Positions 6,901-14,394 of a stretch of DNA of 32,266 nt are shown here, one piece after another. Numbering within the stretch: the first letter of the stretch is position 1; each line of letters begins with the position of its first letter. The notes beneath the pieces are model-generated. The model was not told the origin of the DNA, ran no database searches, and was given only the letters and a program-made list of their open reading frames with translations. The stretch spans positions 1 to 32,266 of the forward strand of contig JAUNOP010000035.1 of the NCBI GenBank assembly GCA_030537135.1, read 5' to 3'. Origin of the DNA: Eubacteriales bacterium. GTDB taxonomy: Bacteria; Bacillota; Clostridia; Lachnospirales; Lachnospiraceae. Made by a program: the position numbers and the translations under genes.

Positions 6901-6991
6901 GGACTCCGTTAGGAGTCTTCAGCTGTAAACAGAAGATTTACAGTATTTTTTCAAGTCCTTAACATTATAGCACAAGTTCTCGCAATGTACA
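6901..6991 (-). promoter_or_regulatory. pncB promoter and two-hairpin leader
   Basis: On the minus strand, TGTACA (6986-6991) and TATAAT (6964-6969) are 16 nt apart, and TGC precedes the -10, making an extended -10. The leader then contains CTGTAAA/TTTACAG (6923-6929 with 6937-6943) and GACTCC/GGAGTC around GTTA (6902-6917). Either could be a repressor site or an RNA control element. I cannot assign a known NAD-regulator motif. Confidence 0.6.
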
Positions 6992-7083
6992 TTAAGAAAA
7001 TTTAAATTCTGGGTAAATGGAGGCAGAGACGCCTGAACAGCAGCAGGATATCTATGGAGAGATTTCTAAGGTGCAGCAATGGA

Positions 7084-7112
7084 TTTACAAAGGAAAAGAA
7101 GCCTGGTATAGT
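7084..7112 (+). promoter_or_regulatory. Promoter of the aldehyde dehydrogenase gene
   Basis: TTTACA (7084-7089) and TATAGT (7107-7112) are separated by 17 nt, with TGG directly before the -10 (extended -10). The start codon follows 49 nt downstream. Confidence 0.6.
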
Positions 7113-7160
7113 TATTTGAGAAGCCCTGTGAGGCAATGAAAGAAAAGAAGGGAGAAAAGA

Positions 7161-8540
7161 ATGCAGGAGAAGAAAATCAGAGAGCTTGTACAAAATCAGA
7201 GAGAGTTTTTTCTGACAGGGGAGACACTGAAGGTTTCCAGAAGAACCGAGGCTCTGAAAAGACTCAGGGACAGCATTTTGAGAAACGAGAGAGCCATTGC
7301 CGAGGCTATAAGAAGGGATTTGGGAAAGAGCAGCTGTGAGAGCTATATGTGTGAGACAGGACTGGTTCTGAGTGAAATCCAATATATGCTCAGGCATATA
7401 AGAGCCTTTTCAAGAGACAAGAGAGTGAGGACTCCACTTGCGCAGCTCCCGTCGAGAAGCTTTCAAAAGCCCTCTCCTTATGGAGTCACTTTGATTATGA
7501 GTCCGTGGAATTATCCATTTCTTCTGACACTTGAGCCTCTGGTGGATGCTCTGGCAGCAGGAAACACAGCAGTACTGAAGCCAAGCGCTTATTCTCCACA
7601 TACCGGTAAGGTGATTGAGAAAATAGCAGGAGAATGCTTTGAGGAGAAATATGTAACGGTTGTGACAGGAGGACGTGCGGAAAATGCCTGTCTTTTGGAA
7701 GAACATTTTGATTATATTTTCTTTACAGGAAGTCAGAGAGTGGGCAAGGAGGTCATGAGAAGCGCGGCCAGATTCCTGACGCCTGTGACCTTGGAGCTTG
7801 GAGGAAAAAGTCCCTGTATTGTGGAAAAGAGCGCCTCCCTTAAGCTGGCGGCAAGAAGAATTGTATTTGGAAAATATCTGAACTGCGGGCAGACCTGTGT
7901 GGCACCGGATTATATTTACTGTGACAAAGAAATACGGGAGCCGCTCATCAGGGAGCTTCGGAAGGAGCTTCAGAGACAATATGGAAGTACTCCTTTGAAT
8001 AACAGGAATTATGGAAAAATAATTAATGATAAGCACTTTGACAGGATTTGCGGCCTGCTGGATGCAAAGAAGGTGGTTTATGGCGGAAAGTTCCGGAGAG
8101 AGAGCCTGAAAATAGAGCCTACAATTATGGATGGGGTCACATTTGAGGACACCATTATGCAGGAGGAGATTTTCGGACCAGTGCTTCCGGTGCTTACTTA
8201 TATTTCTTTAGATGAGGCGGTGGAAAAAATCAATTCCATGGCACATCCTCTGGCTCTGTATGTATTTACAGAGGATAAAAGAGCAGCAAAAAGGGTCATG
8301 GAGAGGTGCAGATTCGGAGGCGGCTGCATCAATGACACGATTATTCATCTGGCTACCAGTGAGATGGGCTTTGGAGGCTTTGGAGAGAGCGGAATGGGCA
8401 GCTACCATGGAAAGGAAGGGTTTGATACCTTTTCCCATTATAAGAGCATTGTGGATAAGAAAACCTGGCTGGATCTGCCCATGAGATATCACCCCTATAA
8501 AAGGCTTAACGAAAGGCTGATTCGCTTTTTCCTTAAATAA
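7161..8540 (+). CDS. Class 3-type aldehyde dehydrogenase
   Basis: A 459-residue NAD(P)-dependent aldehyde dehydrogenase of the family 3 (AldH3/YwdH) type, which is shorter than family 1/2 enzymes. The catalytic set is present: Asn117 in SPWNYPF, the FFTGS cofactor loop (187-191), the general base Glu212 in LELGGKSP, and the nucleophile Cys246 in NCGQTCVAPD. EEIFGPVLPV and the FGGFGESGMG motif close the fold. It oxidises aldehydes, often fatty or aromatic, to acids. The terminal stretch (LPMRYHPYKRLNERLIRFFLK) has the basic-hydrophobic tail common in this family and might touch membranes. Start ATG 7161 has GGGAG about 7 nt upstream. Single-gene unit with its own promoter. The stop codon lies inside a strong hairpin. 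Confidence 0.93.
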   Translation: MQEKKIRELVQNQREFFLTGETLKVSRRTEALKRLRDSILRNERAIAEAIRRDLGKSSCESYMCETGLVLSEIQYMLRHIRAFSRDKRVRTPLAQLPSRSFQKPSPYGVTLIMSPWNYPFLLTLEPLVDALAAGNTAVLKPSAYSPHTGKVIEKIAGECFEEKYVTVVTGGRAENACLLEEHFDYIFFTGSQRVGKEVMRSAARFLTPVTLELGGKSPCIVEKSASLKLAARRIVFGKYLNCGQTCVAPDYIYCDKEIREPLIRELRKELQRQYGSTPLNNRNYGKIINDKHFDRICGLLDAKKVVYGGKFRRESLKIEPTIMDGVTFEDTIMQEEIFGPVLPVLTYISLDEAVEKINSMAHPLALYVFTEDKRAAKRVMERCRFGGGCINDTIIHLATSEMGFGGFGESGMGSYHGKEGFDTFSHYKSIVDKKTWLDLPMRYHPYKRLNERLIRFFLK

Positions 8541-8558
8541 GAAAAAAAGCGAATCAGC
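8516..8558 (+). terminator. 15-bp hairpin spanning the aldehyde dehydrogenase stop codon
   Basis: GCTGATTCGCTTTTT (8516-8530) pairs perfectly with 8544-8558 around a 13-nt loop that contains the TAA. There is no U-run directly after it, so it is not a textbook terminator. It may instead protect the mRNA 3' end or act on the opposite strand. Confidence 0.45.
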
Positions 8559-8590
8559 TCTTAAGAGATTTGACAATTTATATTTTTTTC

Positions 8591-8723
8591 TTGCTGGGAC
8601 CTGGAATTTGCGGTATATTGAAAAGAAAAGGAAAGGCTTTCCTGTTCGCCACGTTTGGCAAAGATAAAAAAGTAAAAAAAATTTAAAAAAGTACTTGCAT
8701 TATTAAAACACTTGTGGTACAAT
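8591..8723 (+). promoter_or_regulatory. Two tandem promoters upstream of tRNA-Gln
   Basis: The proximal promoter is TTGCAT (8695-8700), 17 nt, TACAAT (8718-8723), about 40 nt before the mature tRNA. A second one, TTGCTG (8591-8596), 17 nt, TATATT (8614-8619), lies 100 nt further up. Between them are an A-rich tract and the small palindrome AGGAAAGGCTTTCCT. The tRNA leader contains CGTCA/TGACG, probably removed by RNase P. Confidence 0.6.
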
Positions 8724-8762
8724 TCTTTTTGTCGTCAGCGAGGAGCAGATGACGAAAGGTAA

Positions 8763-8834
8763 AGGGCTATCGCCAAACGGTAAGGCAACGGACTCTGACT
8801 CCGTCAGTTCAAGGTTCGAATCCTTGTAGCCCTG
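8763..8834 (+). tRNA. tRNA-Gln(CUG)
   Basis: A complete 72-nt cloverleaf. Acceptor arms AGGGCTA (8763-8769) and TAGCCCT (8827-8833) pair fully, with discriminator G8834. The D arm is GCC/GGC. The anticodon stem ACGGA/TCCGT encloses the loop CTCTGAC, giving anticodon CTG, which reads CAG (Gln). The T arm CAAGG-TTCGAAT-CCTTG is canonical. The 3' CCA is not encoded. It stands alone with its own promoter and a strong terminator. Confidence 0.95.
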
Positions 8835-8839
8835 CTGGG

Positions 8840-8868
8840 AGAGTACTCGAAGGAGTACTCTTTTTTTT
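8840..8868 (+). terminator. tRNA-Gln terminator
   Basis: AGAGTACTC (8840-8848) pairs with GAGTACTCT (8853-8861) around GAAG. Eight T residues occupy 8861-8868. A textbook Rho-independent terminator, 6 nt after the tRNA. Confidence 0.95.
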
Positions 8869-8885
8869 ACTCTATCGGCAGGAAG

Positions 8886-8928
8886 CAAGCGGACATCGTA
8901 CCCTGTGGGTAGTGCGAATATCCGCTTG
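8886..8928 (+). repeat. TGCGAAT hairpin element, copy 1
   Basis: CAAGCGGA (8886-8893) pairs with TCCGCTTG (8921-8928). The loop holds a nested hairpin TACCC/GGGTA (8899-8911) and then TGCGAAT (8913-8919). The right half, TGCGAATATCCGCTTGA, is repeated exactly at 28,774-28,790, and a variant with a compensated stem lies at 28,687-28,723. It sits 36 nt before the thioesterase start. Confidence 0.6.
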
Positions 8929-8964
8929 ATTTGAAGCGTCCAATATAGTGAAAGGAAAGAAAAT

Positions 8965-9669
8965 ATGGCTTATTCATTTACAAGTAAAGTGAGATACAGT
9001 GAGTTGGATGCTCAGGGAAGACTCTCGCTGCACAGTGTACTGAATTATTTTCAGGATTGCTGTACCTTTCATTCTCACTCCATTGGTCAGGGAATGCATA
9101 TCCTTGAAAAAAGAAAAAGAGTGTGGGTGCTGTCGGGCTGGCAGGTTGTGGTAGACAGATATCCGGTTCTGGCAGAAAACCTTGTGATTACGACTTGGCC
9201 CTATGATTTCAGGGGATTTCTGGGAAGCAGGAATTTTACCTTATTTACAGAGCAGGGAGAGAGACTGGCTTATGCAAATACACTTTGGTCTTATATCAGC
9301 TCAGAGACAGGGCTTCCTACAAAGCTCTCAGACGAGGATATAAGAGGCTATGAATGCGAGCCAAGGCTGGACATGGAATATGCGCCGAGAAGGATTACGA
9401 TTCCAAAGGATGGGGAAAAGATGGAGTCCATTCCAATTATCGCAGAATATCTGGATACAAATCAGCATGTGAATAACGCGCAGTATGTGTCCTTGGCACA
9501 GCGCTTTCTGCCAGAGGAATTTACAGTACATCAGATGCGCGCAGAATATAAGAGTCAGGTGCGGCTTGGCGATGTTCTGGTGCCTGTGGCGAGCCGAGAT
9601 GAGGACAGGCTTGTAGTCTCCCTGAATGCAGAAGGAGGAAAGCTGTGTGCAGTGATTGAGTTCAGATGA
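8965..9669 (+). CDS. Acyl-ACP thioesterase
   Basis: A 234-residue double-hotdog thioesterase of the plant FatA-like/bacterial TesA-type family (PF01643), which releases free fatty acids from acyl carrier protein and so ends chain growth. The first hotdog opens with the conserved VRYSELDAQGRLSLHSVLNYFQDC. The second carries the catalytic set in EYLDTNQHVNNAQYV (Asp164, Asn166, His168). The W-rich DFRGFLGSRNF strand is typical. Length is normal for the bacterial form. Start ATG 8965 has GAAAGGAAAG upstream. No fatty-acid genes adjoin it here. The next gene, a CvfB protein, runs the same way 157 nt later and may be co-transcribed. Confidence 0.9.
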   Translation: MAYSFTSKVRYSELDAQGRLSLHSVLNYFQDCCTFHSHSIGQGMHILEKRKRVWVLSGWQVVVDRYPVLAENLVITTWPYDFRGFLGSRNFTLFTEQGERLAYANTLWSYISSETGLPTKLSDEDIRGYECEPRLDMEYAPRRITIPKDGEKMESIPIIAEYLDTNQHVNNAQYVSLAQRFLPEEFTVHQMRAEYKSQVRLGDVLVPVASRDEDRLVVSLNAEGGKLCAVIEFR

Positions 9670-9826
9670 GTCAGAAATAAGTATAAAAGCAGGCTTTCAT
9701 ATCTGCCTTTATGATAGGCGCAGAACCTGCCATGCAGAGGAAAAAATGAAAAACAGCAAAGAGCTTCCCATTGGGAAGATTTGAAACAAAGAAACATCAG
9801 TATTTTCCATGAGGAGTAAGATCAAG

Positions 9827-10666
9827 ATGATAGAATTAGGAAAAAAGCAGGGCCTTATGGTAGTGAAGACTGTGGACTTTGGTATATATCTTGCACAGAA
9901 CATGAATGCAGAGGCAAAGGACAGAGTGCTTCTTCCAAAAAAACAGGTTCCAGAAGGCACGAAACAGGGAGACTCTCTTGAAGTATTTATTTATAAGGAT
10001 TCTAAGGACAGGCTGATTGCAACTACAAATGCACCGGCTCTGACTCTTGGAGAGACAGCAGTCTTAAAGGTGGTTCAGGTCACAAAAATCGGCGCCTTTC
10101 TGGACTGGGGACTTGAGAAGGACCTTCTTCTTCCTTATCATGAGCAGACCTTCCGTGTGCGCCAGGAAGATGAATGTCTGGTTGCCTTATATATAGACAA
10201 GAGTCAGAGACTATGTGCTACCATGAAGGTTTACCCATACCTTTCAAAGAATCCTCCCTATGTGATTGGAGACAAGGTTCAGGGACGTGTATATGAAAAA
10301 AGCGAGAATTTCGGCGTGTTTGTGGCTGTGGATGACAGATATACTGCGCTGATTCCCAGGAAAGAGGCCCAGGGAAGCTTTCGCCTGGGAGAGGTTCTGA
10401 AGCTTCGCGTCACAGAGATAAAGGAGGATGGCAAGATGAATGTCAGCCCCAGGCAGAAGGCATACCTTCAGATGGATGACGATGCACAGAAAATCCTGGG
10501 AGTAATTGATGAATTTGCAGGTGTTCTTCCCTTTGACGATAAGGCGTCTCCTGTTGTAATAGAGAGAGAGTTTGGACTGAGCAAAAATGCATTTAAGAGA
10601 GCTGTAGGACGGCTTTTAAAGGAGCGCAAAATCGAGATTAAGGATAGAAGAATCTATAAGCTATAG
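9827..10666 (+). CDS. cvfB: S1-domain RNA-binding protein, CvfB/YitL family
   Basis: A 279-residue protein with three S1-like OB folds and a C-terminal winged helix, the architecture of CvfB (YitL), an RNA-binding regulator of virulence and stress mRNA in Firmicutes. The first S1 repeat is LGKKQGLMVVKTVDFGIYLA, the second VLKVVQVTKIGAFLDWGLEKDLLLP and the third GDKVQGRVYEKSENFGVFVAVDD. The winged helix (EREFGLSKNAFKRAVGRLLKERKIEI) ends the protein. I chose ATG 9827 because GAGGAG at 9811-9816 is 10 nt upstream. The in-frame ATG at 9809 has no ribosome site and would place this one inside the gene. A structured palindrome begins 11 nt after its stop. Confidence 0.88.
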   Translation: MIELGKKQGLMVVKTVDFGIYLAQNMNAEAKDRVLLPKKQVPEGTKQGDSLEVFIYKDSKDRLIATTNAPALTLGETAVLKVVQVTKIGAFLDWGLEKDLLLPYHEQTFRVRQEDECLVALYIDKSQRLCATMKVYPYLSKNPPYVIGDKVQGRVYEKSENFGVFVAVDDRYTALIPRKEAQGSFRLGEVLKLRVTEIKEDGKMNVSPRQKAYLQMDDDAQKILGVIDEFAGVLPFDDKASPVVIEREFGLSKNAFKRAVGRLLKERKIEIKDRRIYKL

Positions 10667-10676
10667 GGAGCAGAGA

Positions 10677-10772
10677 AAGGGCTGTCGTACTAAGAGCAGA
10701 CATGGCAGGAAGTATTTTGCGTATGTCTGTTTCCACAGGGACTTGTGGCATGAACTTAGTGAGACAGCCCTT
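10677..10772 (+). repeat. Nested three-stem palindrome upstream of dnaE
   Basis: The outer arms are AAGGGCTGTC...ACTAAG (10677-10694) and CTTAGT...GACAGCCCTT (10755-10772), pairing over 18 nt with a 2-nt mismatch. Inside are two further stems: CAGACAT/ATGTCTG (10697-10703 with 10723-10729) and CCACA/TGTGG (10733-10737 with 10744-10748). Together they would form a three-way junction in RNA. The ends GGGCTGTC...GACAGCCC also look like those of a small non-autonomous mobile repeat. It sits between cvfB and the dnaE ribosome site (10785-10790). Confidence 0.65.
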
Positions 10773-10796
10773 GCCTGTACAGGAAGGAGGAATACA

Positions 10797-13700
10797 GTGA
10801 ATTTCAGCCATTTACATGTACATACGGAGTATAGTCTGCTGGATGGATCCAACAAGATAAAGGAATATGTAGCCAGAGTAAAGGAGCTTGGGATGGACAG
10901 CGCAGCCATCACAGATCATGGAGTCATGTACGGCGTGATTGATTTTTACCGTGCTGCAAAGGAAGCAGGAATTCATCCGGTTCTGGGGTGTGAGGTTTAT
11001 GTTGCGCCTGGTTCGAGATTTGACCGGGAGGCAGGGGAGAATAAGTATTACCATCTGGTGCTTCTTGCAGAGAACAACCAGGGCTATCAGAATCTGATGA
11101 AGGTGGTGTCAAAGGGCTTTGTAGAGGGCTTTTATTATAAGCCGCGTGTGGATATGGAGCTTCTGAAGCAATACCATGAGGGACTTATTGCTCTGAGCGC
11201 GTGTCTGGCAGGCGAGGTGGCTACATATCTTGTGAGGGGAATGTATGAGGATGCAAAGGCAGCGGCTCTGAGGTATCAGGACATTTTTGGAGAAGATAAT
11301 TATTTCCTGGAGCTTCAGGACCATGGGATTGCAGAACAGCAGATGGTGAATCAGCAGCTTATGCGGCTTCACCAGGAGACTGGAATTCCCCTGGTGGCTA
11401 CCAATGATGTGCATTATACCTATGAAAAGGATGCTGATTCTCATGATATTCTGCTGTGCCTTCAGACCGGAAAGAAACTCAGCGATGAGAATCGTATGCG
11501 CTATGAAGGGGGACAGTATTATGTGAAATCGCCGGAGCAGATGGCAGAGCGCTTCCCCTATGTCCCGGAGGCCCTGGAAAATACCTGGAAGATTGCACAC
11601 AGATGTCAGGTGGAGATTGAATTTGGAGTTACCAAGCTGCCAAAATACGATGTCCCACAAGGGTACACTTCCTGGGAGTATCTTAACCTTCTTTGCAGCC
11701 AGGGATTAAAAGAGCGGTATCAGCCGGTAACTCCTGAGCTTGAGGAGCGTCTGGAATATGAACTTAATACAATCCGCAATATGGGATATGTGGATTATTT
11801 TTTGATTGTGTGGGATTTTATTAAGTATGCGAGAGATAATGACATTATTGTGGGGCCGGGAAGAGGCTCTGCCGCGGGAAGTCTGGTGGCTTATACGCTT
11901 GGGATTACAAAGCTTGACCCAATCAAGTATGACTTGCTGTTTGAGCGTTTTCTCAATCCAGAGCGCGTGTCCATGCCAGATATTGATGTGGACTTCTGCT
12001 TTGAGCGCAGGCAGGAGGTTATTGATTATGTGGGACGAAAATATGGGAAAGACAGGGTGGCTCAGATTGTTACCTTTGGTACTCTGGCTGCAAAGGGTGT
12101 TATCAGGGATGTGGGAAGGGTTCTGGATATGCCCTATGGACGTGTGGACGCCATAGCAAAAATGATTCCAGGAGAGCTGAATATGACCATTGACAAGGCT
12201 CTGAATATGAATCCTGAATTAAAGAGAACCTATGAATCAGATGAGGATATTCATCATCTGATTGACATGGCCAAGAGGCTTGAGGGACTTCCGCGTCATT
12301 CCTCCATGCATGCGGCGGGAGTGGTTATCAGCCAGAAGGCAGTGGATGAATATGTTCCTCTGTCAAGAGGGTCAGATGGCTCTATTACAACGCAGTTTAC
12401 CATGACAACCCTTGAAGAGCTGGGGCTTCTCAAGATGGATTTCCTGGGGCTTAGGACGCTGACTGTAATTCAGAATGCGGTCAAGATGATAGAGAAGTCC
12501 ACAGGCGAGCTTCTGGATATGGACCATATTGACTATAATGATAAAAATGTTCTGGACTCCCTTGGAACAGGAAAAACAGACGGCGTGTTCCAGCTGGAAA
12601 GCGGGGGGATGAAGAGCTTTATAAAAGAACTTAAGCCTCAAAGCCTTGAGGATGTGATTGCCGGAATTTCTCTGTACAGACCAGGTCCCATGGATTTTAT
12701 TCCCCAGTATATCAGAGGAAAAAATCATCCAGATAAAATTCGTTATGACTGCCCGCAGCTGGAACCCATTCTTAAGTCAACATACGGCTGTATTGTCTAC
12801 CAGGAGCAGGTAATGCAGATTGTGCGCAGCCTTGCAGGCTATACCCTTGGAAGAAGTGATTTGGTGCGAAGAGCCATGAGCAAGAAAAAGGCGGCTGTTA
12901 TGGCAAAGGAACGCCAGAACTTTGTGTACGGCAATGAGGAGGAAGGGGTTCCGGGATGTATTGCAAGGGGAATTGACGAGAATACTGCAAATAAAATCTA
13001 TGATGAGATGACAGATTTTGCCAAGTATGCGTTCAATAAATCCCATGCAGCCGCCTATGCGGTTGTCTCCTATCAGACAGCCTATCTCAAGTATTATTAT
13101 CCGGTGGAATACATGGCAGCGCTGCTTACGTCCGTAATTGACAATCCGTCAAAGGTTGCAGAATATATTCTGGTATGCCGTCAGATGGGAATCCAGATAT
13201 TACCTCCTGATATTAACAGAGGGGATTATAGCTTTTCTGTAGATGGAAAAAATATAAGATATGGACTTAATGCAATAAAAAGCATAGGTCGGCCGGTGGT
13301 GACTGCCATCTGCGAGGAACGCAGGCTCAATGGAGAATATAAGAATCTTAAGGATTTTGTCACTCGCCTCACAAGCAAGGAGGTGAACAAACGTGTTGTT
13401 GAGAACTTTATCAAAGCCGGCGCCATGGACTGCCTGGAAGGAAATCGAAGGCAGAAAATGGAGGTTTATCCCAGAATTCTGGAGACAGTAGTCAGCGACA
13501 GAAAAAATGCCATGGAAGGGCAGATGAATCTGTTTGACCTGATGAGTACGGAAGAACGAAGAGAGTATGAGGTAAAACTTCCGGATGTTGAGGAATACCC
13601 GGCAGATGTTCTTTTGGCTTTTGAAAAGGAGGTTTTGGGAATTTATCTGAGCGGCCATCCTTTGGAAGAATTCAGGGAAATTCTGGAGAAAAACGTAAGT

Positions 13701-14261
13701 GCCCATACTATGGACTTTCAGCCGGATGAGGAAACTGGGCTTCCGGCAGTGCGGGATGGTCAGAAGATTATTATTGGAGGAATGATTACAGAGAAAAGCA
13801 TCAAATATACCAGAAAAAATCAGGTTATGGCTTTTCTTACTCTTGAGGATCTGGTGGGAACTGTTGAGATTGTGGTATTTCCAAGAGATTATGAGAGAGA
13901 TCAGGAGCTTCTTAAGGAAGATGCAAAGGTGTTTATTCAGGGAAGAGTTTCCGCTGAAGAGGACAGAGCCAGCAAGCTTATTTATGAAAAAATTCGTCCG
14001 TTTAGTGATATGCCCAGGGAGCTGTGGATTCAGTTTGCAGATAAAGCGGAATTTATGGCAAAGGAGAGGGAGCTGTATGAGGAACTCAAGGATTCTGATG
14101 GGAACAATACAGTGGTTATCTATCTGAGGGATGTAAGAGCAATGAAAAGACTGCCTCCGAACAGGAATATTGAAGTAGAACCGTCTCTTGTAGCAAGGCT
14201 CCAGAAAAAATATGGTCAGGGGAACGTTAAAGTTGTAGAAAGAGTATTGAAAAATTTCTAA
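10797..14261 (+). CDS. dnaE: DNA polymerase III alpha subunit, DnaE type
   Basis: A 1,154-residue C-family replicative polymerase. The PHP domain opens the protein (FSHLHVHTEYSLLDG, TDHGVMYG, residues about 3-45). The palm carries PGRGSAAGSLVAY (about 355-367), MPDIDVDF with catalytic Asp395 and Asp397, and the third Asp548 in LLKMDFLGLRTLT. A helix-hairpin-helix region, an OB fold (IIIGGMITEKSIKYTRKNQVMAFLTLED) and a C-terminal tail follow. Length and order match DnaE rather than PolC, as there is no inserted exonuclease. In Firmicutes this enzyme works beside PolC, extending primers on the lagging strand. The start is GTG 10797, 6 nt after AGGAGG (10785-10790). An ATG at 10743 would add 18 poor codons and run through the palindrome. 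Confidence 0.96.
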   Translation: MNFSHLHVHTEYSLLDGSNKIKEYVARVKELGMDSAAITDHGVMYGVIDFYRAAKEAGIHPVLGCEVYVAPGSRFDREAGENKYYHLVLLAENNQGYQNLMKVVSKGFVEGFYYKPRVDMELLKQYHEGLIALSACLAGEVATYLVRGMYEDAKAAALRYQDIFGEDNYFLELQDHGIAEQQMVNQQLMRLHQETGIPLVATNDVHYTYEKDADSHDILLCLQTGKKLSDENRMRYEGGQYYVKSPEQMAERFPYVPEALENTWKIAHRCQVEIEFGVTKLPKYDVPQGYTSWEYLNLLCSQGLKERYQPVTPELEERLEYELNTIRNMGYVDYFLIVWDFIKYARDNDIIVGPGRGSAAGSLVAYTLGITKLDPIKYDLLFERFLNPERVSMPDIDVDFCFERRQEVIDYVGRKYGKDRVAQIVTFGTLAAKGVIRDVGRVLDMPYGRVDAIAKMIPGELNMTIDKALNMNPELKRTYESDEDIHHLIDMAKRLEGLPRHSSMHAAGVVISQKAVDEYVPLSRGSDGSITTQFTMTTLEELGLLKMDFLGLRTLTVIQNAVKMIEKSTGELLDMDHIDYNDKNVLDSLGTGKTDGVFQLESGGMKSFIKELKPQSLEDVIAGISLYRPGPMDFIPQYIRGKNHPDKIRYDCPQLEPILKSTYGCIVYQEQVMQIVRSLAGYTLGRSDLVRRAMSKKKAAVMAKERQNFVYGNEEEGVPGCIARGIDENTANKIYDEMTDFAKYAFNKSHAAAYAVVSYQTAYLKYYYPVEYMAALLTSVIDNPSKVAEYILVCRQMGIQILPPDINRGDYSFSVDGKNIRYGLNAIKSIGRPVVTAICEERRLNGEYKNLKDFVTRLTSKEVNKRVVENFIKAGAMDCLEGNRRQKMEVYPRILETVVSDRKNAMEGQMNLFDLMSTEERREYEVKLPDVEEYPADVLLAFEKEVLGIYLSGHPLEEFREILEKNVSAHTMDFQPDEETGLPAVRDGQKIIIGGMITEKSIKYTRKNQVMAFLTLEDLVGTVEIVVFPRDYERDQELLKEDAKVFIQGRVSAEEDRASKLIYEKIRPFSDMPRELWIQFADKAEFMAKERELYEELKDSDGNNTVVIYLRDVRAMKRLPPNRNIEVEPSLVARLQKKYGQGNVKVVERVLKNF

Positions 14262-14299
14262 AAATGAATTAAACTGAAATCGGATATGCACATAAATGG

Positions 14300-14328
14300 T
14301 TGCTGTTTCCAGAGCAACTGTATAAAAT
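14300..14328 (+). promoter_or_regulatory. Probable pfkA promoter
   Basis: TTGCTG (14300-14305) and TAAAAT (14323-14328) are 17 nt apart in the 133-nt gap between dnaE and pfkA. The -35 lies in a small hairpin, GTTGCT/AGCAAC (14299-14304 with 14313-14318), and AGCAACTG recurs downstream near 14,344. No U-run follows this hairpin, so I do not call it a dnaE terminator. Confidence 0.4.
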
Positions 14329-14394
14329 ACTATCTGCGAAAAGCAACTGAAGACATGCGCTAGATATTTACTCAAAATATGGAGGAAAACGATT

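Noticed and set aside
8641-8868. tRNA-Gln as an integration site for a mobile island
   Set aside because: No repeat of the tRNA 3' end and no integrase gene are seen in the window.
10743-10796. ATG 10743 as the dnaE start
   Set aside because: It would run through the palindrome and lacks a ribosome site. GTG 10797 has AGGAGG at 6 nt and matches where DnaE proteins begin.
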